A DNA stretch of 64,000 bases from CAWBRT01 sp963832785 (GCA_963832785.1 CAWHVF010000007.1:186001-250000), one strand, 5' to 3'. Numbered from the stretch's first letter, positions 49,840 through 59,555 are shown. Program-made: numbers and translations. The notes: a model not told the origin generated them from the letters alone.

Positions 49840-51537
49840 ATGATAAGCCGTGCTCAGGCGGTTGCTGGCATCCGGAACTCCAGTTTCGACGTTTGCGTCA
49901 TAGGCGGAGGCGCTACCGGCGCGGGTTGCGCGCTGGACGCCCAGTTGCGCGGACTGAAGACAGTTCTGCTGGAGGCTTCCGACTTCGCCTCGGCCACTTC
50001 CAGCGCCTCCACCAAGCTGGTGCACGGCGGGCTGCGCTACCTGCAGCAGGCGGTTGCGGACTGCGATCTGGGGCAGTACCGGGTGGTCCGGCGCGCCCTG
50101 CACGAACGCCGCGGAATGCTGGAAAACGCACCCTTCCTCGCCCACTCCCTGGAACTGATAGTCCCTTGCTACCGCCGCCGCGACATCTATTATTTCCGCG
50201 CCGGGCTGAAGCTTTACGACTGGATCGCCGGCCATGACGCGCTGGCCCCGAGCCGGTATCTGTCTGCTGCCGAGGCCCTGGAGCGCCTGCCCCTGCTGGA
50301 CTCCTCGCGGCTGGCAGGAGCTGTTGCCTACACCGACGGGCAATTCGATGACGCCCGCTACGGCCTCACCCTGGTCAAGACCTTCGCCAAACGCGGAGGC
50401 TCCGCCCTCAACTATGCCAGCGTCGTCGATCTCATTAAAAACAGCGAAGGCAAGGTCACTGAAGCGCTGGTCGAGGACCGGCTCTCCCACGAGCGCTTCC
50501 GCGTCTCCGCCAAGGCCTTTTTAAATGCCACCGGCCCATTCTCGGACCAGCTTCGGCAGATGGCGAATGCCCGCATTCCGGCGCGCCTGCGCTTCAGCAA
50601 AGGCATTCACATTCTGCTTCCGCTGGATATTCCACCCCAGCAGATGCGAGTGGAGGCCCCATTGGCAGGCCCGGGCATGTATGCGATGCTCATCCCGCAG
50701 ACCGACGATGGCCGCCTCATCTTCGCCATTCCCTGGCAGGGAAGACTGCTGGTTGGAACCACCGACGACGAGACCAGCCTGGAAGCGGAGCTGACGGTGA
50801 AGCAGCAAGAGGTGGAGTACCTGCTGCGCCACCTGAACCGTTATCTTCGTACGCCTTATGGCGCCGGGCAGGTCGTCAGCGCCTTCGCCGGACTGCGGCC
50901 GCTGATCAGCCATGGCGAGGCCCGCAGCAGCAGCAAGTTGATTCGCGATCACGAGGTGGAGGTGGAGCGGCAGAGCGGGCTGGTCAGCATCCTGGGCGGG
51001 AAATGGACTACCTACAGGGCTATGGCCGAGGATGCTATCGATGCCGTCGCGCAGCAGCTACGGATGGCCGTCGGCACATGCTCCACCCGGCATTTCCCCT
51101 TGCTGGGCTCGGAGGAGTGGGAGCCGGGGTTCTGGCAGAAGCTGGTTTCGGAGTACCGCATCCCGCCGGAGACGGCACGCCACCTTGCCAGCAAGTTCGG
51201 AACGCGCGCGGTGGAGGTTCTGGAACTGGCGCGCGCCGACAGCAAGCTGGCCGCTCCGGTCGTAGCCGGCGCTTCGGCCATTCAGGCCGAGATCGTCTAC
51301 GGCATTCGCTCCGAGATGGCAGTCTCGATTGATGACGTGCTGGCGCGGCGCATCGGCCTGCAATGGGTCGGATGGAAGCAGGCCATGGCGGCGGCGCCGG
51401 TGGTGGGCGCATATCTGGCACAGGAGCGCGGCTGGTCGCCAGCGGAAAGCGCGCAAGCGGTGCGCGAGTACAAGGTCCGGCTCACGCGCCTGTCGATTAT
51501 GGCCGGAGCTGGCGGGGCGCAGGCATTGGCGGTGTAG
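49840..51537 (+). CDS. glpD: FAD-dependent glycerol-3-phosphate dehydrogenase
   Basis: This 565-residue flavoprotein oxidises glycerol-3-phosphate to dihydroxyacetone phosphate at the cytoplasmic membrane. It has the FAD motif 'DVCVIGGGATGAGCALDA', the family signature 'STKLVHGGLRYLQQ', and the second signature 'LVGTTDDETSLEAE', followed by the C-terminal helical domain with 'SILGGKWTTYRAMAEDAID'. Length is normal. The leader contains a terminator (49751-49820) and glpP is divergent, so induction by glycerol-3-phosphate is expected. Confidence 0.95.
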   Translation: MISRAQAVAGIRNSSFDVCVIGGGATGAGCALDAQLRGLKTVLLEASDFASATSSASTKLVHGGLRYLQQAVADCDLGQYRVVRRALHERRGMLENAPFLAHSLELIVPCYRRRDIYYFRAGLKLYDWIAGHDALAPSRYLSAAEALERLPLLDSSRLAGAVAYTDGQFDDARYGLTLVKTFAKRGGSALNYASVVDLIKNSEGKVTEALVEDRLSHERFRVSAKAFLNATGPFSDQLRQMANARIPARLRFSKGIHILLPLDIPPQQMRVEAPLAGPGMYAMLIPQTDDGRLIFAIPWQGRLLVGTTDDETSLEAELTVKQQEVEYLLRHLNRYLRTPYGAGQVVSAFAGLRPLISHGEARSSSKLIRDHEVEVERQSGLVSILGGKWTTYRAMAEDAIDAVAQQLRMAVGTCSTRHFPLLGSEEWEPGFWQKLVSEYRIPPETARHLASKFGTRAVEVLELARADSKLAAPVVAGASAIQAEIVYGIRSEMAVSIDDVLARRIGLQWVGWKQAMAAAPVVGAYLAQERGWSPAESAQAVREYKVRLTRLSIMAGAGGAQALAV

Positions 51538-51611
51538 CCTGGCAGAGAAGCGCAGCACAGCGTCGAACTGGAGGCTGTGCTCTAGAGCAAATTTATAGTT
51601 GCTGTACCCAG

Positions 51612-51747
51612 GTGGAAGCACCGGGCTTTAGCCCGGTGAATAGGCCCACCTAAATTTAAGGGGCTTCAGCCCCTGCGGTCCAACACCGCGGCTAAAGCCG
51701 GTTCCTTTCCGACTGCGGTTCGCCGGGCTAAAGCCCGGCGCTTCCAC
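51612..51747. repeat. REP-like palindromic element (GTGGAAGC family, copy 1)
   Basis: The element is bounded by GTGGAAGC (51612-51619) and GCTTCCAC (51740-51747). It contains the palindromes CCGGGCTTTAGCCCGG, GGGGCTTCAGCCCC and CCGGGCTAAAGCCCGG. It lies in the space between glpD and the convergent cyclodeaminase gene. A related element is at 59556-59751. Confidence 0.8.
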
Positions 51748-51801
51748 GGTTAGTGAGTACATCAACTCTGGAACCGCTTTAATCCAATCGGCGGGACCGG
51801 G

Positions 51802-52785
51802 TTACAGCGCTACCTCTTTTCCAATCCCCGCCTGCCGCGCCCTGTCATAGACCAGCTTTTGCCGCCGCGGCATCCTGGATAGCCAGCCCGTTGGACTTGA
51901 ACAGGGTGATCTCCTGGAGCGTTGGCCCGCGCCGGCTTGCGGCCGAGAACGATCTCTCCCAGCTCGGCATGAATATGTGCCTGCGATATGGCTCCCTCTT
52001 GCAGCGGGATCATGATGTCGCCCGCTTCCTTCAAGCAGGCTTCCAGCGAATCGGCGACCACCTTGGAGCGTTTGATGATGGCCGTGTCCAATTCGCGCGC
52101 ATTGGGCGAGTGGCTTCCGATTCCGTTGATGTGCGTCCCGGGCCTGACCAGCGAGCCGTCGAAGAGCGGCGTTGAGGACGAGGTTGCCGTGCAGACGATA
52201 TCCGCTTCGGCCAGTATTTGCGCCGGCGAATCGGCCGGTCGGATATCGATTCCCAGCTTGGCGCTCATCTCCCGGATGAAGGCGGAGACCGCCTCGGTGG
52301 AAATGTCGTAGACATAGGCGCGCGACAGCTCTCTGGCGGTTGCCATCGCCCAGAGTTGCATCTTGGCCTGCACGCCGGCCCCAAGAATCCCCGCCACCTG
52401 GCCCTTGCCGGTCCGCGCAAGGTACTTGGTGGCCACTCCGCTGACGGCGCCGGTCCGAACCGCCGTCAGATAGCCGCCGTCCATGATGCAGATCACTTCG
52501 CCGGTGGCCGGGTCCTGCAGAAGCACCTTCCCGATGGTGGTCGGCAGCTTGAAGCCGTGCGGGATTGTTTTTATATACGGTCACCACCTTGCAGGCCAGC
52601 GCTCCCATCTGCTTGAGATAAGCGGGCATGTACAGGGATATGCCGTCGGGCGGAGTGATTCCGATTCTGAGCGGCAGCACCGCGGTGCCCGACGCCAGCT
52701 CGGCGAACGCCTTCTCGACCACGTCTATGCAGTCCTGCATGTCGAGCACGCGGACCACGTCTTCCTTCGTCAATAGCAGCGGCAT
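51802..52785 (-). pseudogene. Ornithine cyclodeaminase / mu-crystallin family protein, multiply frameshifted
   Basis: The N-terminus 'MPLLLTKEDVVRVLDMQDCIDVVEKAFAEL' to 'KVVTVYKNNP' is in one frame. A shift near 52560 leads to 'GFKLPTTIGKVLLQDPATGEVICIMDGGYLTAVRTGAVS', 'VAGILGAGVQAKMQL' (NAD site GAGVQA) and 'GSHSPNARELD' in a second frame. Near 51940 it passes to a third frame ('EITLFKSNGLAIQDAAAA'), then back to the first for 'LVYDRARQAGIGKEVAL'. Family members reduce or deaminate ornithine, other amino acids or ketimines. With three shifts the gene as read cannot make the full enzyme. Confidence 0.82.
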
Positions 52786-52968
52786 GTCAATCTCCCGGCC
52801 CTCAGGGGCCGCTTAGCGAACTTAATGGAACCTCGCGAATAATATAATCCCCGGCGATCAAGAAGCTTGAGCATTGCCGGCGACGCGGAAACCAAGGTTG
52901 ACGGCCGGGGCGGACCGGAAGGAACTACAACTTTGCTCATCGCGCCGGTTGACGCTATACGCTCACGA

Positions 52969-53745
52969 CTAGCCGGTCACAACGCTTGATCTGGCTGCCG
53001 CATTGCGGCGCTGGCGAGCTTCCTTGACGCGGGCGTGAGCGCCCAGGTAGTGCGCCTTCATATCCTCGTTCGCCAACAGGCGCGCCGAGGTATCGGTCAG
53101 GGTCATGCGTCCGGTCTCCAGGACGTAGCCGCGATGGGCGATGAGCAGGGCCATGCGGGCGTTCTGCTCCACCAACAGGATGGTTGTCCCGGCGGCGTTT
53201 ATCTCCTTGATCACGCGAAAAACTTCCTGCACCAGCACCGGCGCCAGCCCCAGCGAGGGCTCGTCCATGAGCAGCAGCTTGGCCCCGGACATCAGGCCGC
53301 GCCCGATGGCCAGCATCTGCTGCTGGCCGCCGGAGAGCTGCCAGCCCAGGCGGTCCTTGAATTCTTTCATGATGGGGAACAGGTGGAATACCCGCTCCAG
53401 GTCGCGCTGCAAATCGGCTTTGGTGGACTTTTTGCGCGGCGTGGCCCCGAGCATGAGGTTATCCATGACAGTTAGCCCGGGGAAGATGCGCCGTCCCTCG
53501 GGGACGCAGGCGATGCCGGCCTCGGCAATGTCCTCGGCTTCCATGCCAGTGATGTCCCGCCCCATAAACTCGATCCTGCCCTTGGCCGGTTTCAGCATCC
53601 CGGTGATGGTCTTGATGGTGGTGCTCTTGCCGGCGCCGTTGGCTCCGAGCAGGGCGACAATCTCTCCCTGTTTCACTTCCAGCGACACGCCTTTAAGCGC
53701 CTGTATGGCGCCGTACCAGGTTTCAATCCCCTCGACCCTAAGCAT
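52969..53745 (-). CDS. livF: Branched-chain-type ABC transporter ATP-binding protein LivF
   Basis: This 258-residue ATPase has Walker A GANGAGKST, signature LSGGQQQMLAIGRGL, Walker B 'LLLMDEPSLGLAP' and the LivF stretch 'GIACVPEGRRIFPGLTVMDNL'. A basic 20-residue tail extends past the usual end. Its ATG overlaps the livM-livG stop by 8 bases. With the other four Liv proteins it imports an amino acid or, given the neighbours, an organic acid. Confidence 0.92.
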   Translation of the reverse strand: MLRVEGIETWYGAIQALKGVSLEVKQGEIVALLGANGAGKSTTIKTITGMLKPAKGRIEFMGRDITGMEAEDIAEAGIACVPEGRRIFPGLTVMDNLMLGATPRKKSTKADLQRDLERVFHLFPIMKEFKDRLGWQLSGGQQQMLAIGRGLMSGAKLLLMDEPSLGLAPVLVQEVFRVIKEINAAGTTILLVEQNARMALLIAHRGYVLETGRMTLTDTSARLLANEDMKAHYLGAHARVKEARQRRNAAARSSVVTG

Positions 53746-55579
53746 TGCCCACCTCCGTTCCCACGGCGTTGCCCACTTCCGTCCCCAGGTAAGCGTCGAT
53801 CACCTCCTGGTTTTTCTCGATGGCTTCGGCGGGGCCTTCGGCGATCTTTTTGCCGAAGTTCAAAACCGTGATGTGGTCGGAGACGTTCATCACCAGGCTC
53901 ATGTCATGCTCGACCAGCAGGATGGTGATGCCGCGGTCGCGTATCTGGAAGAGCAGCTCCACCAGCGTCTCGGTCTCGTTCGAGTTTAGGCCGGCGGCCG
54001 GCTCGTCCAGCAGCAGCAGCTTGGGGTCGGAGACCAGCGCGCGCGCCAGCTCCAGCAGGCGCTGCTGGCCGTAGGGGAGGCTCTTGGCCGTGGCGAATTC
54101 TTTTCCCTGCAGGCCGACGAACGCCAGGGCCTCCAGTGCCTTCTCTCGTATGGCCGCCTCCTCCGCTTTCTGCGAGGCCGGCTGCAGGATGCTTCTCACC
54201 ACCCCGGCGCGCGAGCGGCAGTGCTGGCCGATGAGAACATTGTCCAGCGCTGTCAGCTCGCCGAACAGGCGGATATTCTGGAAGGTCCGCGCTATCCCGT
54301 GCACGGTGATGACGTGGGGCCTACGGCCGGTCACCGCTTTCCCGCCAAAAACGATCTCCCCGGCGGTGGGTACGTAAAGACCGCTCAACATGTTCAGGAT
54401 GGTGGTCTTGCCCGAGCCGTTGGGTCCGATAAGGGCCTGAATCTCGCCCCCGCGGACCTCCATGTCGACGCCATCCACTGCCTTCAAGCCGCCGAAGTGC
54501 TTGGCCAGCCCTTTTACGGCCAACAAGCTGCTTCCGGCCGCGGATGTGTTTGGCGAAAAGGACTCCAGCTTAAAATGACCATCTTTCGGGTCGGCAGCCA
54601 GCGCTGCGGCCGACTCCGAGGCCCACCATTTCTGCAGGCGCTGGCTGACAGCCAAGCCGCGCACCAGGCCAGCGATCCCTCCGGGCATGAAAATCATCAC
54701 GGCCACGATGCCCGCCGCGTAGACCATCATGTAGCTGTCCTTCAGGAAACGCAGCATCTCCGGCATCAGGGTGAGCAGGCCGGCGCCCACGATCGAGCCG
54801 ATGGCCGAACCGTTGCCCCCGAGCACCATCATGGCCAGGAACATGACCGACTGGTCGAAGGAAAACGTATCCGGGCTGATGTAATGCGAGCCGCTGTGCG
54901 CGAACAGCCATCCTCCCAGCCCGCCGTAGCCGGCCGACAGGGCGAAGGCCATGATCTTGTAATAGGTGGCGTCCACGCCCGCCGTCTCGGCTGCCATCTC
55001 ATTTTCCCGAATGGCCAGGAAGGCGCGCCCGACACGGGATTTCTTCAGCCGAATCGACGCCCAGGTGAGCAGGATCAGGATGGCGGCCGCCACGTAGAAA
55101 AACGTGCTGGGGTCTTTCAGTTCATAGGTGCCGATCCGGGGTGAAGGGATCTTAGCAATGCCGTCGGCGCCACCCGTCAGCCAAATGGCGTTTATCAGGA
55201 TAAGCTGCAGAATGATGCCAAACCCGATGGTGGTCATGGCCAGGTAGTGGCCGGAAAGCTTTAGCGTAGGAATGCCCAGGAGTACCCCGAAAAGTGCCGC
55301 CACAAAGAAGGCGGCCACCAAACCAAACCAGACCGGGAGGCCGAGGTTGACGGTAAGCAGTGTCGTCGTATAGGCACCTACGCCCCAAAAGGCGGCCTGC
55401 GCCAGGGAAAGCTGGCCGCCATATCCCAGCACGATATTCAGGCCAAGGCAGGCTACCGAGAAGCCAATAGCCAGGTTCACCAAGTTGAGCCAGTAATTGC
55501 TATTGACTGCCCAGGGAAAAACCACGACGGCTGCGATGAGCAGGACAATGAGAAGTGGTCTTGCCGCGCGCGGATTCAT
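53738..55579 (-). CDS. Fused LivM permease - LivG ATPase
   Basis: 613 residues. Residues 1-320 form a LivM-type permease with about nine helices ('LGYGGQLSLAQAAFWGVGAYT', 'SRVGRAFLAIRENEMAAETAGVD', 'MVLGGNGSAIGSIVGAG'). A linker precedes a LivG ATPase from about residue 360 (Walker A GPNGSGKTT, 'ARTFQNIRLFGELTALDNVLIG', signature LPYGQQRLLELARAL, 'LLLLDEPAAGLN'). Separate genes are more usual, although such fusions are known. The C-terminus ends in a direct octapeptide repeat, 'GTEVGNAV' then 'GTEVGNA'. Confidence 0.9.
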   Translation of the reverse strand: MNPRAARPLLIVLLIAAVVVFPWAVNSNYWLNLVNLAIGFSVACLGLNIVLGYGGQLSLAQAAFWGVGAYTTTLLTVNLGLPVWFGLVAAFFVAALFGVLLGIPTLKLSGHYLAMTTIGFGIILQLILINAIWLTGGADGIAKIPSPRIGTYELKDPSTFFYVAAAILILLTWASIRLKKSRVGRAFLAIRENEMAAETAGVDATYYKIMAFALSAGYGGLGGWLFAHSGSHYISPDTFSFDQSVMFLAMMVLGGNGSAIGSIVGAGLLTLMPEMLRFLKDSYMMVYAAGIVAVMIFMPGGIAGLVRGLAVSQRLQKWWASESAAALAADPKDGHFKLESFSPNTSAAGSSLLAVKGLAKHFGGLKAVDGVDMEVRGGEIQALIGPNGSGKTTILNMLSGLYVPTAGEIVFGGKAVTGRRPHVITVHGIARTFQNIRLFGELTALDNVLIGQHCRSRAGVVRSILQPASQKAEEAAIREKALEALAFVGLQGKEFATAKSLPYGQQRLLELARALVSDPKLLLLDEPAAGLNSNETETLVELLFQIRDRGITILLVEHDMSLVMNVSDHITVLNFGKKIAEGPAEAIEKNQEVIDAYLGTEVGNAVGTEVGNA

Positions 55580-55588
55580 GGCGAACTC

Positions 55589-56470
55589 CTATGCCTTCTC
55601 GGCGATCTTCTCGCCGAAGAACCCTTGCGGGCGGAATAGCAAGACCAGTATGAGGATTACGAAGGCGAAGGCGTCGCGATAGGCGCTGGAGATGTAGTAG
55701 GCGGCGAAGACCTCGACGATGCCGAGGAAGATGCCGCCAACTATAGCTCCGGGCACGCTGCCGAAGCCTCCCACGATGGTGGCGCAAAATGCCTTCAGCC
55801 CCAGCATGGCGCCCATCTCCTTGGTGACGTAAAAGATGGGGCCGATCAGAATACCGGCTGCTGCGCCCAGAATGGAGCTGTAGACGAAGGTGATGGCAAT
55901 CATCCTCGCCACCCGCACGCCCAGCATCCGGGCCATTTCCTTGTCCTGGGCCGTAGCTTGCATCTTCTTGCCCAGCGCTGTCTTTTCAAAGAAAAAGTAT
56001 TGCAGCACCAGAAGCGCCACGGTGGCCAGGATGATCACCACGTACTGTGGGTCGACGAAGACCCCGCCCAGCTTCAGGACGTCCGGCGGGGTTGGCCGCC
56101 GCATCAGAAGCGGTTCGGCCCCGAAGACCATCTGTGCCCCGTTGCGCAGGAAGAGAGACACGCCAATGGTGGCAATGATGACGGGCAGGAACGTTCGGTT
56201 GCGTAACGGGTAGTAGGCAATGCGCTGGAAGATGATCCCGAACACCCCCATGAAGAGAACCGTGATCAGGTACGTCCAGGGAAACGGGATCTTGAACGTT
56301 TCCATTATCCAGACGGCCACAAAAGCCGGGACCATGACAAACTCGCCCTGGGCAAAGTTGACCACCCCTACCGCGTTATAAATCAGCACAAAGCCCAGGG
56401 CGACGAGGGCGTAGATGGAGCCCATGGCCAGCCCTGCGGTCGCCATTTGCAAATTGGTAGCAACATCCAT
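55589..56470 (-). CDS. livH: Branched-chain-type ABC transporter permease LivH
   Basis: This 293-residue permease has eight helices and the LivH pattern 'GLAMGSIYALVALGFVLIYNAVGVVNFAQGEFVMV', 'RMLGVRVARMIAITFVYSSILGAAAGIL' and 'GLKAFCATIVGGFGSVPGAIVGG'. ATG 56470 with GGAGG 8 bases upstream is the natural start; the frame extension of 20 codons is not used. Gap to the fused permease-ATPase is 9 bases. Confidence 0.92.
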   Translation of the reverse strand: MDVATNLQMATAGLAMGSIYALVALGFVLIYNAVGVVNFAQGEFVMVPAFVAVWIMETFKIPFPWTYLITVLFMGVFGIIFQRIAYYPLRNRTFLPVIIATIGVSLFLRNGAQMVFGAEPLLMRRPTPPDVLKLGGVFVDPQYVVIILATVALLVLQYFFFEKTALGKKMQATAQDKEMARMLGVRVARMIAITFVYSSILGAAAGILIGPIFYVTKEMGAMLGLKAFCATIVGGFGSVPGAIVGGIFLGIVEVFAAYYISSAYRDAFAFVILILVLLFRPQGFFGEKIAEKA

Positions 56471-56549
56471 ACGGGCAACCTCCAGGCGGCATGTGCCCCG
56501 GCGCCGCCGGAGCCATGCCCCTGTGTCCAAAGGATGGAATTACCTTACC

Positions 56550-57674
56550 CTACCTTACCTTTACGATTTTCAGGAGCTTGGGTTTTTCCTTCTCGACGCG
56601 GACGACGCTCACTTCGCTCAAGCCGTCCCCATTTGGCGTGAAGGAGAATGTGCCCAGCACTCCCTGGTATCCCTGGGTGGCCAGAATGGCCTGGCGAATC
56701 TTGGCACGATCTTCGCCGGCTTTCGCGATAGCGTTGGCCAGGATTTTCAGGCCGTCGTAGGTCCAGGCCGAGGTGGTGTCGTACTCCTGGTTGTATTCCT
56801 TCCTGTAGTCTTCGGCGTACTTCCTGTTAACCGGGCTTTGGCCGGGCACGAAATCGGCCACCGCCAGGATGCCCTCGGACGCCTCCCGCGAGAGGTTCAG
56901 GCAGTCCCTCATCTGGCTGGAAGGGGAGCCAATGTACGCGAAGGGCGAGCCAAGCTGGCGGTATTGCCGCTGAATCACGGCCGCGTCTTCGGGGTTGGTG
57001 CCGTAGAGGACCATGATCTGGGCCCCGGCGTTTTTCAGCGAGAGAAGCTGCGCGGTGAAGTCCTTGTCCTTGGTGGTGTATTTCTCGCGCTTTACCACGG
57101 TCAAACCTGCGGCCTTCGCGCCCTGCTCCACCAGGTCGGCTCCGCCGGTGCCGAAGGCGTCGGTGTCGTGCAGGATGCCTACCTTCGTAAACTTGGTGTC
57201 TTCCTTGATGTACTTGACCATGGCGGCGGCGGCGATGGAGTCATCCGGCCGTACCCGGAACAACCATGGGTTCCCCTGCTTGGTGAGGGTGGCGTTTGTC
57301 CCGCCGATGATGGCCGGGATACCGTAGTTCTTGATGGCATCGGACATGGCCAGGATCTGGGTGCTTTTGACCGAGCCGACCAGGGCCAATACCTTTTCCT
57401 GCTCCACCGCCTTTTGCAAGGCGGCCAGCGCGCCGGGATTGGTGGATTGGTTGTCAACGATGATCAGGTCGATCGGCCGGCCGTTAATTCCGCCGGCGGC
57501 GTTGATCTGCTTAAGCGCGAGTTTGATGGCTTTGATCTGGAGCGCGCCTTCGGCCGCCGAAGCCCCGGTAACCGGCGGCGTAAAGCCAATCTTGATCGGA
57601 GAGGCCGCTTGCAAGCTCTGGACACTGAACGCGGCAGCTAGTCCAAGCACAGCTAGAGTTAACCACTTGCGCAT
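56550..57674 (-). CDS. Branched-chain-type ABC transporter substrate-binding protein
   Basis: 374 residues. Signal peptide 'MRKWLTLAVLGLAAAFSVQSLQA' is followed by a type I periplasmic binding fold: 'IKIGFTPPVTGASAAEGALQIKAIKLAL', 'INGRPIDLIIVDNQSTNPGALAAL', 'ALVGSVKSTQILAMS' and 'VGILHDTDAFGTGGADLV'. It captures the substrate for LivH/MG/F. The ligand-contact residues do not tell me which compound. Enzymes next to it suggest a hydroxy acid or sugar acid instead of leucine. Confidence 0.9.
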   Translation of the reverse strand: MRKWLTLAVLGLAAAFSVQSLQAASPIKIGFTPPVTGASAAEGALQIKAIKLALKQINAAGGINGRPIDLIIVDNQSTNPGALAALQKAVEQEKVLALVGSVKSTQILAMSDAIKNYGIPAIIGGTNATLTKQGNPWLFRVRPDDSIAAAAMVKYIKEDTKFTKVGILHDTDAFGTGGADLVEQGAKAAGLTVVKREKYTTKDKDFTAQLLSLKNAGAQIMVLYGTNPEDAAVIQRQYRQLGSPFAYIGSPSSQMRDCLNLSREASEGILAVADFVPGQSPVNRKYAEDYRKEYNQEYDTTSAWTYDGLKILANAIAKAGEDRAKIRQAILATQGYQGVLGTFSFTPNGDGLSEVSVVRVEKEKPKLLKIVKVR

Positions 57675-57748
57675 TATTTGCCCCCTTTTTTGATTGATCT
57701 TGTGGCGAGCAAAAATATCAAATGTCCGCCGCTAAGTAAAGGCAAAAG

Positions 57749-58495
57749 CTAACTCATGAACAGGCCGCCGTTGATATCTATAGTGGCGCCGGTAATGTAC
57801 CGGGAATAATCCGATGCCAGAAAGACTATGACGTCGGCCACGTCTTCGGGTTCGCCCAGCCGGCCCAGGGGCACCGCCGAGGCATTGTGGGTTTGGCCGA
57901 AGCCGGCGGTCATGGCGGTGCGGATAAAACCCGGAGCGACGGCATTGACCCGGATGCCAAAGGGAGCAAATTGCCGGGCCGCGCTCTTGGTCAGGCAGAT
58001 GACGGCGGCCTTGGAGCAGGAATAGGTGGGGGCCACGGCCAGACCTCCGATGTGGGCCGCCAGCGATGCTAGGCTTATGATTCGCCCTGACTTGTTGGCC
58101 TTCATCCAGGGCAGGACAGCCGCCATGCAGTTGGCCGCCCCCACCAAGTTGACGTCGTAAGCCTTGTGGTAGTCGTCCCAGGTGATGGCCTCGAAGTCCG
58201 TCTTGGGCTGGCAAATGCCGGCGTTGTTTACCAGCACGTCGATGCGGGAGAAACGCTCGCCAAGCGATTTCACCGCGTCGGTTACGGCGGCACGGTCAGT
58301 CACATCCACTTTCATGCCTATTCCAGTGGCGCCCGGATAGGCGCTCACCAGCTCGGCTGTAGCCCGAGCCGAAGTCTCATTGACGTCGGCAACGGCGACA
58401 ACGGAAGCTCCCTCGCGGGCGAATGCCAGGGCAATGGCCCGGCCTATTCCCTGACCCGCACCAGTAACGAGAACAACCATATCCTTGGTCAGCAT
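57749..58495 (-). CDS. Short-chain dehydrogenase/reductase
   Basis: This 248-residue classical SDR has the cofactor motif TGAGQGIG, 'NNAG' in 'VLVNNAGICQP', catalytic Ser region 'ISLASLAAHIGG', and Tyr-x-x-x-Lys as 'YSCSK'. Asp near residue 38 ('VADVNE') favours NAD+. It could oxidise an alcohol or hydroxy group of the transported compound. It lies between the binding protein (74 bases) and the 2-hydroxyacid dehydrogenase (30 bases), same strand. Confidence 0.88.
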   Translation of the reverse strand: MLTKDMVVLVTGAGQGIGRAIALAFAREGASVVAVADVNETSARATAELVSAYPGATGIGMKVDVTDRAAVTDAVKSLGERFSRIDVLVNNAGICQPKTDFEAITWDDYHKAYDVNLVGAANCMAAVLPWMKANKSGRIISLASLAAHIGGLAVAPTYSCSKAAVICLTKSAARQFAPFGIRVNAVAPGFIRTAMTAGFGQTHNASAVPLGRLGEPEDVADVIVFLASDYSRYITGATIDINGGLFMS

Positions 58496-58525
58496 TGATT
58501 CTTCTCCTCGGTTTTGCTGGTGACG

Positions 58526-59533
58526 CTAACAGTTTGTCGCTTTCAACTGCAAGCCTGCGCTACCCGCCGGAGTCGCGGCTTGGCCCGCCGGATGAAGCGG
58601 CCGTTTGCCGGCCAGGACCCTGGCGACTTCCTCGGCGGCAATCCTGCTGGAGCGGTCAACCGCTTCGCCGGTGTAAGCCCCGCAGTGCGGCGTAAGCAAA
58701 ACATTTGGCAGCGACAGCAGAGGATGGCTGGCGGGCGCAGGCTCCGCAATCAGGGTGTCGGCGGCAAAGCCCGCCAACAGTCCGCTCTTCAAAGCTTCGT
58801 ATAAATCGGCTTCGTTGATCAGTTGGCCCCTGGCGGTGTTGACTATGCGGGCGGTTTTTTTCATCAAGCCAAGGGTCCGGGAATTGACCAGCCCGTCAGT
58901 CGCGGGAGTTGAGGGCACGTGCAAGCTCAGGAAATCGGCCTGCCGAAAGACTTCTTCCAGCGAGACGTAGCTCACGTCGTACGCTTGGCACAGCTCGGTC
59001 CGCGGCTGGAGATCGAAGGCGACTATTTTCATGCCAAAGGCGCAAGCGCGTTTGACGACCTCCGCGCCGATGTGGCCCGTCCCGATCACCCCCAGAACCT
59101 TACCGTGCAGCTCACAGCCCAGGACTCGGCTCCACGTGCCTTTGCGCACATTGGCGTCGTGCAGCGGCAAGTGCCGCGCCAGGGCGAGCAGCAATGCCAT
59201 TGTCAGCTCTGCCACCGAGATCGCGTTGGCCCCCGGCACGAGCGTCACCACCACGCCCAGTTCGGCGGCGGCTTTTATGTCCACATTGCTGTAGCCGGCG
59301 CCGTTTCTGGCGACTATTTTCAGCCGCGGCGCCCCGGCCGCCAGCACCTTGGCTGTAACCGAATCCAGCCCGACTATGGCGGCGTCCATGCCGGCAATGA
59401 CGCGCAGCATCTCTTCTTCGCCGAGCGCCGGAGAGCCGGGCCGGCGCACGATCTCGTGTCCGGCCGACTCGAGAACCTCGGCGGCCTCCTGGTTGGCGGC
59501 CACCGACCGGGCGGTAATCAATACCTTTCCCAA
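58526..59533 (-). CDS. D-isomer-specific 2-hydroxyacid dehydrogenase
   Basis: 335 residues from TTG 59533, which has GGGGAGG 6 bases upstream and begins 'MGKVLITARSVAANQEAAEVLE'. A longer reading frame uses an ATG inside the adjacent repeat element and is probably not the native start. The enzyme has the NAD motif GTGHIG, 'ARNGAGYSNVDIKAA', 'ARGQLINEADLYEAL' and the final His in 'TPHCGAYT'. It reduces or oxidises 2-keto/2-hydroxy acids such as glyoxylate, hydroxypyruvate or 2-ketogluconate. Confidence 0.88.
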   Translation of the reverse strand: MGKVLITARSVAANQEAAEVLESAGHEIVRRPGSPALGEEEMLRVIAGMDAAIVGLDSVTAKVLAAGAPRLKIVARNGAGYSNVDIKAAAELGVVVTLVPGANAISVAELTMALLLALARHLPLHDANVRKGTWSRVLGCELHGKVLGVIGTGHIGAEVVKRACAFGMKIVAFDLQPRTELCQAYDVSYVSLEEVFRQADFLSLHVPSTPATDGLVNSRTLGLMKKTARIVNTARGQLINEADLYEALKSGLLAGFAADTLIAEPAPASHPLLSLPNVLLTPHCGAYTGEAVDRSSRIAAEEVARVLAGKRPLHPAGQAATPAGSAGLQLKATNC

Positions 59534-59555
59534 AGATTGCCTCCCCAGCCTCACA

